Below are positions 8,536 to 15,888 of a stretch of 45,898 nucleotides of DNA, in pieces (the first letter of the stretch is position 1; each line of letters opens with the position of its first letter). A program made the position numbers and the translations under genes. Source of the DNA: Candidatus Atribacteria bacterium (GTDB taxonomy: Bacteria; Atribacterota; Atribacteria; Atribacterales; Atribacteraceae); assembly GCA_003561145.1 (NCBI GenBank), contig PWXL01000132.1, forward strand, positions 1 to 45,898, in the 5' to 3' direction. The notes under the pieces were generated by a model. The model was not told where the DNA came from. It did not search any database and worked only from the letters and a program-made list of their open reading frames with translations.

Positions 8536-9149
8536 TTCGATTATTGAGAAAAAAAGACCCTGTTGAGCTAGTGGTTTTCCTTTTAGGCTGTTTTCTTGTG
8601 GTCATGGTGGCTTTTTTTGTGGCCAGGGGAGATTTGGACGCCTATACCGATTACCTGATGGGCAGCAGTTTCGGTATGGAAACAATTTCCGAGGAACAAC
8701 GGGCGAGAGAGCTTGTGGCTGAACTTGAAAGAAGGGACGATGCAGTGCCTGCAGAGGAAACAGTTCCTGTGCCACCAACAGAGGAAGTTGCACCACCTGC
8801 TGTAGCTGAAGTTTCCCCACCTTCTTTTCCAGAGGTTGCAGAAGATCCCCCTCCCGCGCCGGCGGTAAGAGTTGTTGAGGCTCCTCCATCGACTCCCGCC
8901 GTTACCCAACCTGAAAGAGAATTACAACCGGTTGAAGGAGAATACTATGTACAGTGTGGAGCGTTCGGCCAGCGGGCTAACGCCGAACGCATGGCGGAAA
9001 CTTTGCGGGAATATGGATTGAATCCCGTTATCCTGCAGGAAGGGAATATTCACAAAGTACAGATAACCGGTTTTCCAGGCATGGACGAGGCGAGAGCAGC
9101 TGTACAAAGGCTGCAGCAACAAGGTATCGAAGCTTTTGCGGGGCGATAG
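8532..9149 (+). CDS. Membrane-anchored SPOR-domain protein
   Basis: A 205-residue protein of bitopic design. It has a short basic N-terminus, one membrane helix (about 12-31), a long Pro/Glu/Val-rich linker (about 60-130) and a C-terminal SPOR domain (about 135-205, starting EGEYYVQCGAFGQ). SPOR domains bind denuded septal peptidoglycan, so a role at the division site is likely, consistent with the dcw cluster downstream. The ATG overlaps the valS stop (ATGA). It is not assignable to FtsN or DedD specifically. The linker's low-complexity composition contrasts with the flanking genes. Confidence 0.85.
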   Translation: MIRLLRKKDPVELVVFLLGCFLVVMVAFFVARGDLDAYTDYLMGSSFGMETISEEQRARELVAELERRDDAVPAEETVPVPPTEEVAPPAVAEVSPPSFPEVAEDPPPAPAVRVVEAPPSTPAVTQPERELQPVEGEYYVQCGAFGQRANAERMAETLREYGLNPVILQEGNIHKVQITGFPGMDEARAAVQRLQQQGIEAFAGR

Positions 9150-9167
9150 AGCAAGGAGGGGCACACC

Positions 9168-9524
9168 ATGACGTTGCAGGAAATCAAGGATATTTTAGAA
9201 GCTGAAGTACTGGTTGGCGGGAACAAGGATCTGAAAGCAGAACCTTCATCGGCCTGCGGAAGCGACCTCTTGAGTGATGTGTTGGCTTTTTCCAAGGAGA
9301 GGTCCCTGCTGTTGACAGGATTGACAAACCCTCAGGTGATTCGCACAGCTGAAATGAGCGACCTGATAGGCATTGTTTTTGTAAGGGGGAAGCGTCCGGA
9401 TTCTGCCACACTCGATTTGGCCGGAGTGAAAAAGATCCCTATATTGGCTCCCCGCCTCCCCATGTATGAAGCATGTGGGAGGTTGTATCGAAGTGGGATC
9501 AGAGGGTGCAGCGAAGTGAAGTGA
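9168..9524 (+). CDS. DRTGG-like domain protein (first copy)
   Basis: A 118-residue protein resembling stand-alone DRTGG-domain proteins found beside [FeFe]-hydrogenase-like genes in anaerobes. Landmarks are CGSDLLSDVLAF (about 30-41), LTGLTNPQVIRTAEMSD and KIPILAPRLPMYEACGRLY near the C-terminus. DRTGG domains also occur in CBS-domain proteins; their ligand is unknown. A strong AAGGAGG precedes the ATG. An 18-nt gap separates it from the SPOR gene, and its stop shares one base with the start of the ATPase gene. It probably opens the cassette 9168-12391. Function is unknown; a ligand-binding regulatory partner is an inference. Confidence 0.8.
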   Translation: MTLQEIKDILEAEVLVGGNKDLKAEPSSACGSDLLSDVLAFSKERSLLLTGLTNPQVIRTAEMSDLIGIVFVRGKRPDSATLDLAGVKKIPILAPRLPMYEACGRLYRSGIRGCSEVK

Positions 9525-9988
9525 TGGCAGACCGTGACCCTCTTTATGAAGTATCCAGAGAAATAGTGGGAGCTGATTTTCAGAGTTCCGGGGATATCTC
9601 GGGAGAGCTGAAAAAGATATTGCTCCAGGCGGGATTCCCGCCTCCTTTTATCCGCCGAATTGTTATTGCAGCTTATGAAGCTGAAATGAACGTTGTGATT
9701 CATGCTTTCAAGGGAACATTTACCACGGTGATTTATCACGACAAGGTACATATCAACATCAATGATGAAGGACCTGGTATACCGGATCTGGAATTGGCCT
9801 TTCAGGAGGGGTATTCGACGGCTCCCCCTCATGTCCGTGAGTTGGGTTTTGGTGCTGGGTACGGCCTCTCAAACATGAGAAAATGTTCAGATGCCCTGGA
9901 AATCGATTCCCGTGTTGGAGTGGGAACCCGGGTAAGCATGGATTTTTTAGTCAACTCACAAAGAGATGGTGCTGAAGTTGAGAAATGA
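9524..9988 (+). CDS. RsbW/SpoIIAB-like HATPase (putative serine kinase / anti-sigma regulator)
   Basis: A 154-residue GHKL ATPase domain. The N-box is YEAEMNVVIHAF (E52, N56), the G1 box DEGPGIPD has D81, and the glycine-rich lid GFGAGYGLSNM is at 108-118. This layout matches anti-sigma-factor kinases of the RsbW/SpoIIAB group rather than sensor histidine kinases, since no dimerisation/His domain is present. The ATG at 9524 overlaps the upstream TGA; an earlier in-frame start at 9473 would lie entirely within the DRTGG gene. No sigma factor or STAS antagonist is encoded nearby, so its partner is probably within the cassette or elsewhere. It overlaps the next gene by 23 nt. Confidence 0.85.
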   Translation: MADRDPLYEVSREIVGADFQSSGDISGELKKILLQAGFPPPFIRRIVIAAYEAEMNVVIHAFKGTFTTVIYHDKVHININDEGPGIPDLELAFQEGYSTAPPHVRELGFGAGYGLSNMRKCSDALEIDSRVGVGTRVSMDFLVNSQRDGAEVEK

Positions 9989-11354
9989 TTTTTTTCATTC
10001 TGTTCTCCTTGATGAAGAAAAATGCAAGGGATGTACACATTGCATTCGCCGGTGTCCCACAGAGGCTATTCGGGTCAAGGGTGGAAAAGCGAGGATAGAT
10101 GAGGAACGATGCATAGACTGTGGTGAATGTATACGTACCTGTCCGAACCATGCAAAATATGCCCAAACAGATCCACTGGATGCCATTCAGCGGTTCAAAT
10201 ATTCTATTGCTCTTCCTGCACCTGCCTTCTATCCCCAGTTTCCACCAAGCATATCTATAGGCAAGCTTATTAACGGATTATTGAGTCTTGGATTTCATGA
10301 GGTATTCGAAGTAGCGAGGGGAGCAGAAATACTCGCTGAAGAAATTAAAAAATATCTTTTGTCAAAGGATATACCCAAACCGGTTATCTCTTCAGCTTGT
10401 CCGGCTGTAGTCAGGATGGTCGAAGAGAAGTTTCCTTCACTCACCGGAACCTTGCTTCCCCTTGATACCCCCTTGGGTATAGCTGCACATACTGCGCGGT
10501 TACGCGCCATGAAAAAAGGCTACCACTCGGAAGAGGTAGGCGTTTTTTTCATTACCCCCTGTCCGGCGAAGGTGACGGAAGTGAGGCAAAGCAGTGACGA
10601 TAAGGGCAGGATTGATGGTGCGATTTCCATTTCCCAGGTCTATTCCCGCATCATAAATATACTGGATGAGCTCGATGAACAGTCAAGCCTGCAGCTGGCA
10701 AGCTGGAAAGGAATCGGCTGGGCCCGTTCAGGAGGAGAACAGGAATCTCTCAATGAAGGGGAATATGTGGCAGTGGATGGAATCCACAATGTGATGTCTG
10801 TGTTTGAAAAGATTGAAATGGGAGAATTATCAGGCGTTCTGTATTGTGAAGCCCAAGCGTGTGTGGGGGGATGCATCGGTGGGGTTCTGGGCGTGCAGAA
10901 CCCTTTCTTGTCCAAGGTTAATGTTCAGCAACTGGTTAAAAAATACCCTGCATATCGCGAGTTGGAGGATCGTGAGTGGAAGGAGCTGGTTCGGGAAAGA
11001 GTTTTCCTTCGCCGCCATCCTTTCGTGGCAAGTGACGTTTTAAAGCTTGATACCGATTATCGTAAGGCATTAGAGAAATATCAGACTATTGAGAATATAT
11101 TGGAAAACCTTCCCGGTCTTGACTGTGGAGCTTGCGGTTCTCCCACCTGCCGGGCGCTGGCAGAGGATGTGGTTCGTGAAAAAGCACAAGAGATAGATTG
11201 TCCGTTTTTACTTCGTGAAAAAATGCTTGGATTGTCCCGGGAGATCTTTGACCTTGCAAGCAAGGTTCCCCAAACCATGAATGAAGAAAGGGGAATGCAA
11301 AAAATTGAAAGTAATCCAGATCGTGGAACCTCTGAAGGCAAAAGTGGTGGTTAA
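9966..11354 (+). CDS. [FeFe]-hydrogenase-like iron-sulfur protein, probably sensory
   Basis: 462 residues in three parts. An N-terminal 2x[4Fe-4S] ferredoxin domain has C20/C23/C26/C30 and C49/C52/C55/C59. A hydrogenase large-subunit C-terminal domain covers about 80-320. A C-terminal Fes-type [4Fe-4S] motif has C387/C390/C395/C412. The H-cluster ligand cysteines are kept: L1 SACPAV (C145), L2 TPCPAKVTE (C199) and L3 EAQACVGGC (C299, C303). The proton-relay cysteine before C145 is alanine (A144), the L2 methionine is threonine, and the L3 methionine is glutamine (Q297). Such changes are known from slow, putatively sensory enzymes such as Thermotoga HydS. No PAS domain or partner hydrogenase subunit is present. 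A sensory rather than metabolic role is therefore favoured. The ATG lies within the end of the ATPase gene. Confidence 0.85.
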   Translation: MVLKLRNDFFHSVLLDEEKCKGCTHCIRRCPTEAIRVKGGKARIDEERCIDCGECIRTCPNHAKYAQTDPLDAIQRFKYSIALPAPAFYPQFPPSISIGKLINGLLSLGFHEVFEVARGAEILAEEIKKYLLSKDIPKPVISSACPAVVRMVEEKFPSLTGTLLPLDTPLGIAAHTARLRAMKKGYHSEEVGVFFITPCPAKVTEVRQSSDDKGRIDGAISISQVYSRIINILDELDEQSSLQLASWKGIGWARSGGEQESLNEGEYVAVDGIHNVMSVFEKIEMGELSGVLYCEAQACVGGCIGGVLGVQNPFLSKVNVQQLVKKYPAYRELEDREWKELVRERVFLRRHPFVASDVLKLDTDYRKALEKYQTIENILENLPGLDCGACGSPTCRALAEDVVREKAQEIDCPFLLREKMLGLSREIFDLASKVPQTMNEERGMQKIESNPDRGTSEGKSGG

Positions 11355-11658
11355 GGGGGATTTAGGGGAGACAGAAATAACCGGAGGCTATTGTGGAGAC
11401 CTCCTGAGTGATTGTATAGCCAACGCTACCGAAGGGAGTGGATGGATCACTATACAATCACACCCCAATACCGTGGCGGTGGCTGTTCTGGTAGGTATGG
11501 CCTGTATTGTTGTGACAAACAGTCAGGATATTGGGGAACCCACTGTCCAGCGTGCCGTGAAAGAAGGGGTAACGCTTTTAAGCACGCCACTTACCAGCTA
11601 CCAGGCGGTGGCGGTACTTTCAGGGCTTGGGGTTCCGGGCACCAGGAAGCATGGGTGA
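11305..11658 (+). CDS. DRTGG-like domain protein (second copy)
   Basis: 117 residues from a TTG at 11305 (MKVIQIVEPLKAKVVV), with AAAGGGGA about 10 nt upstream. An in-frame ATG at 11281 lacks a ribosome-binding site. Landmarks are EITGGYCGDLLSDCIANA, then SHPNTVAVAVLVG, IVVTNSQDIGEPT and LLSTPLTSYQAVAVLSGLG, the pattern of DRTGG proteins accompanying hydrogenase-like genes. It is more typical of the family than the first copy at 9168. The first 50 nt overlap the end of the hydrogenase-like gene, and the stop overlaps the PHP gene by 8 nt. No catalytic residues are evident, so a regulatory ligand-binding role is inferred. Confidence 0.82.
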   Translation: MKVIQIVEPLKAKVVVKGDLGETEITGGYCGDLLSDCIANATEGSGWITIQSHPNTVAVAVLVGMACIVVTNSQDIGEPTVQRAVKEGVTLLSTPLTSYQAVAVLSGLGVPGTRKHG

Positions 11659-12391
11659 GAGGACATTCCGCGCAGATCTCCATATTCATTCTGTTTTATC
11701 ACCCTGTGCCGAACGAGAGATGCTCCCACACTGCATTGTGCTCGAGGCGGTGGAAAAGGGTCTGGACATTATCTCAGTAACCGATCATAATAGCGCTGAA
11801 AATGTCGCCGTAACGGTGGCGCTGGGCAACCGTTTCGGTGTGTGGGTAATCCCTGGTATGGAAATTGAGACGCGGGAAGAAGTTCACCTTTTATGCTTTT
11901 TCCCCTCTCTGAAAGAACTGAACGGCTTTGCCGGTTTCATTTCCGAACACCTTCAGAGGCTTTCCCTTGACGAGAACCTGTGGGGGCAGGAGTGGGTCAT
12001 CGATGTGGAGGGCGAAATAAAGGAAAAAAAAGATTACCTGCTTACCCATACACTGAATCTTTCCCTGGAGGACGTATGTAAGAATGTTTACAGTGGAGGG
12101 GGTGTTGTCATTCCCTCTCATGTAGACCGTACCGCCTACAGTATCATTCATGTCCTCGGCTTCATTCCTCCCCAATTACCGATACAGGCTGTGGAAGTTT
12201 CCCGCCGCACATCAACTCAAGAAGCCATTGCAACCCTGAATCTAGAGGGGTATGCAATTCTACGTTTTTCCGATGCCCATTCCTTAACCGACGTAGGCTC
12301 TGCGTATTCAACATTGTATATGGAGGCAACCCGCTGGGAAGAATTCAAAATGGCTCTCGAGGGAAAGAAGGGCCGAAGGGTCACCTCTTGA
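11651..12391 (+). CDS. PHP-domain metal-dependent phosphoesterase
   Basis: A 246-residue PHP (polymerase and histidinol phosphatase) domain protein. The expected metal ligands are visible: DLHIHS (H11, H13), TDHN (D45, H46), GMEIE (E71), H79, VIPSHVDR (H157) and SDAH (D208, H210). Stand-alone PHP proteins include nucleotide and polynucleotide phosphatases; the substrate here is unknown. The ATG at 11651 is chosen over TTG at 11627, because it has AGGA just upstream and gives the compact N-terminus before the first HxH. It is the last gene of the overlapping cassette. Linkage to the RsbW-like ATPase and hydrogenase-like sensor suggests a signalling or nucleotide-hydrolysis output, which is inference. 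Confidence 0.88.
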   Translation: MGERTFRADLHIHSVLSPCAEREMLPHCIVLEAVEKGLDIISVTDHNSAENVAVTVALGNRFGVWVIPGMEIETREEVHLLCFFPSLKELNGFAGFISEHLQRLSLDENLWGQEWVIDVEGEIKEKKDYLLTHTLNLSLEDVCKNVYSGGGVVIPSHVDRTAYSIIHVLGFIPPQLPIQAVEVSRRTSTQEAIATLNLEGYAILRFSDAHSLTDVGSAYSTLYMEATRWEEFKMALEGKKGRRVTS

Positions 12392-12481
12392 TCCTTCCTC
12401 TGCTTTTCTTCCTGTAATAGAGTATCCTGAATCCTGTTTTCAAAAATATTTTAAATAAAGTGGTGTTCCCTCTTCCCTTTT
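12392..12481 (+). promoter_or_regulatory. AT-rich region likely holding the dcw promoter
   Basis: The 90 nt between the PHP stop and the GTGG repeats is locally AT-rich, with TATTTTAAATAAAG at 12447-12460 as the best -10-like stretch. I could not find a matching -35 box at 16-18 bp, so the exact promoter is not defined. Its position directly upstream of the MraZ-type repeats supports a promoter here. Confidence 0.35.
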
Positions 12482-12526
12482 GTGGTAGATGGTGGTAGAA
12501 TGTGGGTAATTGTGGGGGAATGGGGG
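12482..12526 (+). promoter_or_regulatory. MraZ operator: GTGG repeats with 10-bp period
   Basis: Four GTGG units start at exactly 12482, 12492, 12502 and 12512, and a GGGG unit follows at 12522, giving five units on one helical face. In E. coli, MraZ binds TGGGN repeats separated by 5 nt, the same 10-bp period. The last unit merges with the mraZ ribosome-binding site (GGGGGAGG, 12522-12529), so MraZ binding would lie immediately at the 5' end of its own gene. Autoregulation of mraZ and the downstream dcw genes is the expected role. Confidence 0.8.
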
Positions 12527-12535
12527 AGGCAGCCC

Positions 12536-12967
12536 ATGTTTTTGGGACAGTATCAACATTCCGTTGATAGCAAGGGAAGGATTATCATCCCCAACGAATT
12601 CAGGAAAGAACTCTCTGCCACCCTGTATCTTACCCGGGGATTGGAGAATTGCATATTTGTGTTCAATCAGGATGTCTGGGAAAAGCTGTATCAGGGGATT
12701 GCCTCCCTGCCCCTGACTCGCAAAGAAGGACGCAGTTTCTCCCGTGTATTCCTGGCCAACGCCTCCTCAACCAATCTCGATTCCCAGGGAAGGATCATGC
12801 TTCCCCGTTCCCTCCGTGATTATGCCCACATTGAAAAAAACTCCATGATCGTTGGAGTAGGCACAAGAGTTGAAATTTGGTCGGAAGATGTATGGAAGAG
12901 TTACTCAGATGATGTACAGGAGAAGTTCGAGGAGATAACCGAGGGCATCATTGATTCAGGCATTTGA
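12536..12967 (+). CDS. mraZ: Transcriptional regulator MraZ
   Basis: First gene of the dcw cluster; a DNA-binding protein with two AbrB-like MraZ repeats that self-regulates the cluster. 143 residues, the usual length. The conserved HSVDSKGRIIIP (8-19) in the first repeat is matched by NLDSQGRIMLPRSLRDYA in the second. The ATG at 12536 is chosen over an upstream frame opening at 12482, because GGGGGAGG lies 6 nt upstream and MFLGQYQHSVDSKGRI is the canonical MraZ N-terminus. The perfectly phased GTGG array immediately upstream is its probable binding site. rsmH follows after 7 nt. Confidence 0.96.
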   Translation: MFLGQYQHSVDSKGRIIIPNEFRKELSATLYLTRGLENCIFVFNQDVWEKLYQGIASLPLTRKEGRSFSRVFLANASSTNLDSQGRIMLPRSLRDYAHIEKNSMIVGVGTRVEIWSEDVWKSYSDDVQEKFEEITEGIIDSGI

Positions 12968-12974
12968 TGCAGAG

Positions 12975-13877
12975 ATGTTTCATCGTCCTGTAATGGTGGA
13001 TGAGGTATGTTCTTACCTGCTTACGAGGAAAGACGGTATATACCTGGACGCCACGGTGGGAGACGGAGGCCATGCTCGAGCTATTTTGGAAAAGACAGAA
13101 GGACAGGCGTACGTGTTGGGGATAGACCGGGACCCTGAGGCACTGGAAAGGGCATGGAAGCGGCTTCATAATTTTTCCGGACGATTCAAACTTCTTCATG
13201 GGGTTTTCTCATGTCTTTCTGAATTGCTTCATGAAGCGGGGGTCGGGGAGGTGAACGGCGTACTGTTTGACCTGGGGGTTTCGTCTGCGCAACTCGATCT
13301 GAAAAATCGGGGGTTCAGCTTTCGGCAAGAAGGTCCCCTGGACATGCGCATGAACCCTCTGGATACGCTCACAGCTTTTGATATTGTCAACAGTTTTTCT
13401 GAAGATGAATTAGCGGATGTATTTTTTTACCTGGGTGAAGAGCGGTATTCACGGCGTATCGCACGGGCTGTCTGCCGGGCCAGGGAAAGAACTTTGGTGC
13501 AAACAACCACAGAGCTTTCCGATATCATTTGCCGGGCAATACCGGGAAAAAGGGGAAAGATACATCCAGCTACCCGTATTTTTCAGGCGTTACGTATCCG
13601 GGTGAACAGGGAATTGGAAGAAATGGACTCGGGGTTGAGAGAGGGAAAAAATGTTTTGCTGGAAGAAGGAGTTATGGTGGTGATCAGTTACCACTCCTTA
13701 GAGGACAGGCGGGTAAAAATTTTTTTTCGTGCTGAGCCGGACTTTGATACTTTGACCAAAAAGCCGCTTGTTCCATCTTCCCGTGAACGAAAAGAAAACC
13801 CTCGAAGCCGAAGCGGAAAGTTACGGGCAGCTCGCAAGAAAACAAGGAAAGAAGGTGAGGTACAATGTCACGGCTGA
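12975..13877 (+). CDS. rsmH: 16S rRNA (cytosine-1402-N4)-methyltransferase
   Basis: SAM-dependent methylation of C1402 in the ribosomal P site. 300 residues from the ATG at 12975, giving the typical MFHRPVMVDEV start. The frame extends to a TTG at 12951, but that adds residues not seen in the family. The SAM-binding motif is YLDATVGDGGHA (about 31-42). Other signatures are GVLFDLGVSSAQLD, the DMRMNP loop, and VISYHSLEDRRVK near the C-terminus. It is coupled to ftsL by a 13-nt overlap and occupies its standard place after mraZ. Confidence 0.97.
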   Translation: MFHRPVMVDEVCSYLLTRKDGIYLDATVGDGGHARAILEKTEGQAYVLGIDRDPEALERAWKRLHNFSGRFKLLHGVFSCLSELLHEAGVGEVNGVLFDLGVSSAQLDLKNRGFSFRQEGPLDMRMNPLDTLTAFDIVNSFSEDELADVFFYLGEERYSRRIARAVCRARERTLVQTTTELSDIICRAIPGKRGKIHPATRIFQALRIRVNRELEEMDSGLREGKNVLLEEGVMVVISYHSLEDRRVKIFFRAEPDFDTLTKKPLVPSSRERKENPRSRSGKLRAARKKTRKEGEVQCHG

Positions 13878-14197
13878 AACAATTTATGTTTCTTTTCTTC
13901 CTCATCTTTATGGCTCTTGCCTATTTAGCTACTCAAGCAAGACTTGTCGAGCGAGGTTTTTCTGTAGATGTCAAGCGAACGGTCGTGGAACAACTGGTAG
14001 CCGAGAGGGACCGGTTGGAAATGAAAATTGCCCAGGCTTCTTCCCTGGAGCGTATTGAGGAAATTGCAACCGGTACTTTAGGTATGGTTCCTCCCGGTGA
14101 GACTCTGTATTTAGCCTCTGGGGGAAGCTCCGTCTCAGCCGGCGAGGGAGACAGGCAACTCGCTCAGGCTCTTACAGGCGGGGAGAGGGGGCGATGA
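13865..14197 (+). CDS. ftsL: FtsL/DivIC-like division protein
   Basis: A 110-residue bitopic protein with one N-terminal membrane helix (about 5-24) followed by a heptad-rich coiled coil (about 35-68) and a short hydrophilic tail. The sequence is poorly conserved, but size, topology and position between rsmH and the division transpeptidase identify it as FtsL. IATGTLGMVPPGE matches the conserved short motif after the FtsL coiled coil. It should bind FtsB/DivIC-type partners and help activate FtsWI. GGTGAGG precedes the ATG; it overlaps rsmH by 13 nt and ftsI by 4 nt. Confidence 0.85.
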   Translation: MSRLKQFMFLFFLIFMALAYLATQARLVERGFSVDVKRTVVEQLVAERDRLEMKIAQASSLERIEEIATGTLGMVPPGETLYLASGGSSVSAGEGDRQLAQALTGGERGR

Positions 14198-15888
14198 GCC
14201 AAAAAAAATTTATTCTTCGAGCGAATTTTCTGGTTTTCGTCTTTCTTCTCCTGCTGGCTTACGTAGGATTCAGGCTCTTTACCATACAGGTGGTGCAAGG
14301 AGCTGCCTTCAGAGAAAGAGCGAATTTTATCAGGTTCAAGATGGAAGATCTGCTTCCCAGCCGAGGGAGAATTCTTGACCGTTCTGGGGAAATCCTGGCC
14401 CGCGATACAGAAGCGATCTCAATATATGCCCTTCCTCCCGTGATCGAAGATGTTCACCATACTGCGAAAATACTTGCCACCGTTCTCAATCGTTCAGAAG
14501 AAGAAATGCTTGTTCTTTTGGAAAGCAGCCTCACTTTTGTTTGGATACAGCGTAAAGTGCCGCTGTACATGGCGGAAGACCTCATGGCGGCGAATGTGCG
14601 TGGTATCGAGTGGAGGCGGGAAAACTACCGGTTTTACCCTCAATCACCTCTCTTGAGTAACCTCATTGGTTTTGTCGGCACCGATCACCGTGGTCTCGAA
14701 GGTGTGGAATACTCTTTCAACGAGAAATTAACCGGTGAAGTAGGCTATATCACGTATGAACGGGACGCGACAGGCCGGGAAATACCGGGAAGTACAGGCT
14801 TTTTACAACCGGAACCCGGTTTAGATGTTTTTCTTACCATTGACTCTTCAATCCAATTTTTCGTTGAGAGAGCTCTGGACAACGCCATGGAAAACACGGG
14901 TGCGAAACGGGGAGTGGTTATCGTTAACAATCCCCGCAATGGTGATATTGTAGCCATGGCTTCCCGCCCTGCCTTTAATAGCGATAGTTTTTGGGCTTTT
15001 CCCGCAGAAAGTTGGAAAAACCTGGGCATCGGCCTGGTATTTGAACCTGGTTCGACCTTAAAACCCCTGCTCATGGCCGCTGTTTTGGATGAGAACCTCG
15101 CGTACCTGCAGGAAAGGTTTTTTTGTCCCGGCCATATAATGGTGTATAATCATCGGGTACGTGATGTCAAGGCTCATGGTGACATTGCGCTGAGAGACAT
15201 CGTTGCCGATTCTTGCAACGTGGGAACGATTATACTGGCAAAGCGCTTGGGGGAAGAAAAACTCTATCGCTATTTCAGCGGTTTCGGCATCGGACAAAAG
15301 ACAGGAAGCGGGCTCATTGGAGAAGAATCCGGGCTTTTGCGGCGCCCGCAGGATTGGTCGGCGCTATCCATTGGAGCAATACCCATCGGACAAGAAATCC
15401 TCGTGACCCCCTTACAGCTCCTCAGCGCATTATCAGGGGTAGCCAACCGGGGAATGCTCATGCGGCCGCGCATTGTATCCAGGATTGTTACTCAGGAGGG
15501 GAAAATAGTGGAAGAATTTCTTCCCTCACCGGTGGATCGGGTTGTTTCTCCGGAGTCGGCCATGTTAACTCTTGAGATGATGTTGCGGGCGGTTGATGAG
15601 GGAACAGGAAAGAGGGCGGCTGTGGCTGGGTACAGGATAGCCGGAAAAACCGGTACCGGTCAGAAAATCGGCCCGGACGGTAGATATATGCGCAATGCGT
15701 TCGTCTCTTCATTTGTAGGTTTTTTCCCCTATCCCGATCCGGAATACGGCATTGCAGTGATACTGGATGAGCCACAGGGGGAATATTATGGCGGGACTAT
15801 CGCTGCTCCTGTTTTTCGAGAAATAGCTCAGGAGATTATCGCTCTCAAGGGCATTCGACCGGAGGATGTGGAGGTACAGACATTTTGA
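14194..15888 (+). CDS. ftsI: Division-specific peptidoglycan transpeptidase (class B PBP)
   Basis: Crosslinks septal peptidoglycan together with FtsW. The 564-residue class B PBP has one membrane anchor (about 8-30), a dimerisation domain starting PSRGRILDRSGEILA (55-69), and the transpeptidase domain. Catalytic motifs are STLK (S287, K290), SCN (340-342) and KTGTG (485-489). It lacks the C-terminal PASTA repeats of many Bacillota homologues (PBP2x, SpoVD). The start overlaps ftsL (ATGA) and the stop overlaps murE (TTGA). FtsI/PBP2B is the fitting name; a sporulation paralogue is unlikely because this is the only copy in the cluster. Confidence 0.96.
   Translation: MSQKKFILRANFLVFVFLLLLAYVGFRLFTIQVVQGAAFRERANFIRFKMEDLLPSRGRILDRSGEILARDTEAISIYALPPVIEDVHHTAKILATVLNRSEEEMLVLLESSLTFVWIQRKVPLYMAEDLMAANVRGIEWRRENYRFYPQSPLLSNLIGFVGTDHRGLEGVEYSFNEKLTGEVGYITYERDATGREIPGSTGFLQPEPGLDVFLTIDSSIQFFVERALDNAMENTGAKRGVVIVNNPRNGDIVAMASRPAFNSDSFWAFPAESWKNLGIGLVFEPGSTLKPLLMAAVLDENLAYLQERFFCPGHIMVYNHRVRDVKAHGDIALRDIVADSCNVGTIILAKRLGEEKLYRYFSGFGIGQKTGSGLIGEESGLLRRPQDWSALSIGAIPIGQEILVTPLQLLSALSGVANRGMLMRPRIVSRIVTQEGKIVEEFLPSPVDRVVSPESAMLTLEMMLRAVDEGTGKRAAVAGYRIAGKTGTGQKIGPDGRYMRNAFVSSFVGFFPYPDPEYGIAVILDEPQGEYYGGTIAAPVFREIAQEIIALKGIRPEDVEVQTF

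Noticed and set aside
9966..11354. Catalytic, energy-conserving hydrogenase
   Set aside because: Relay cysteine and two conserved H-cluster methionines are replaced, and no electron-transfer subunits are nearby; a sensor is the better reading.
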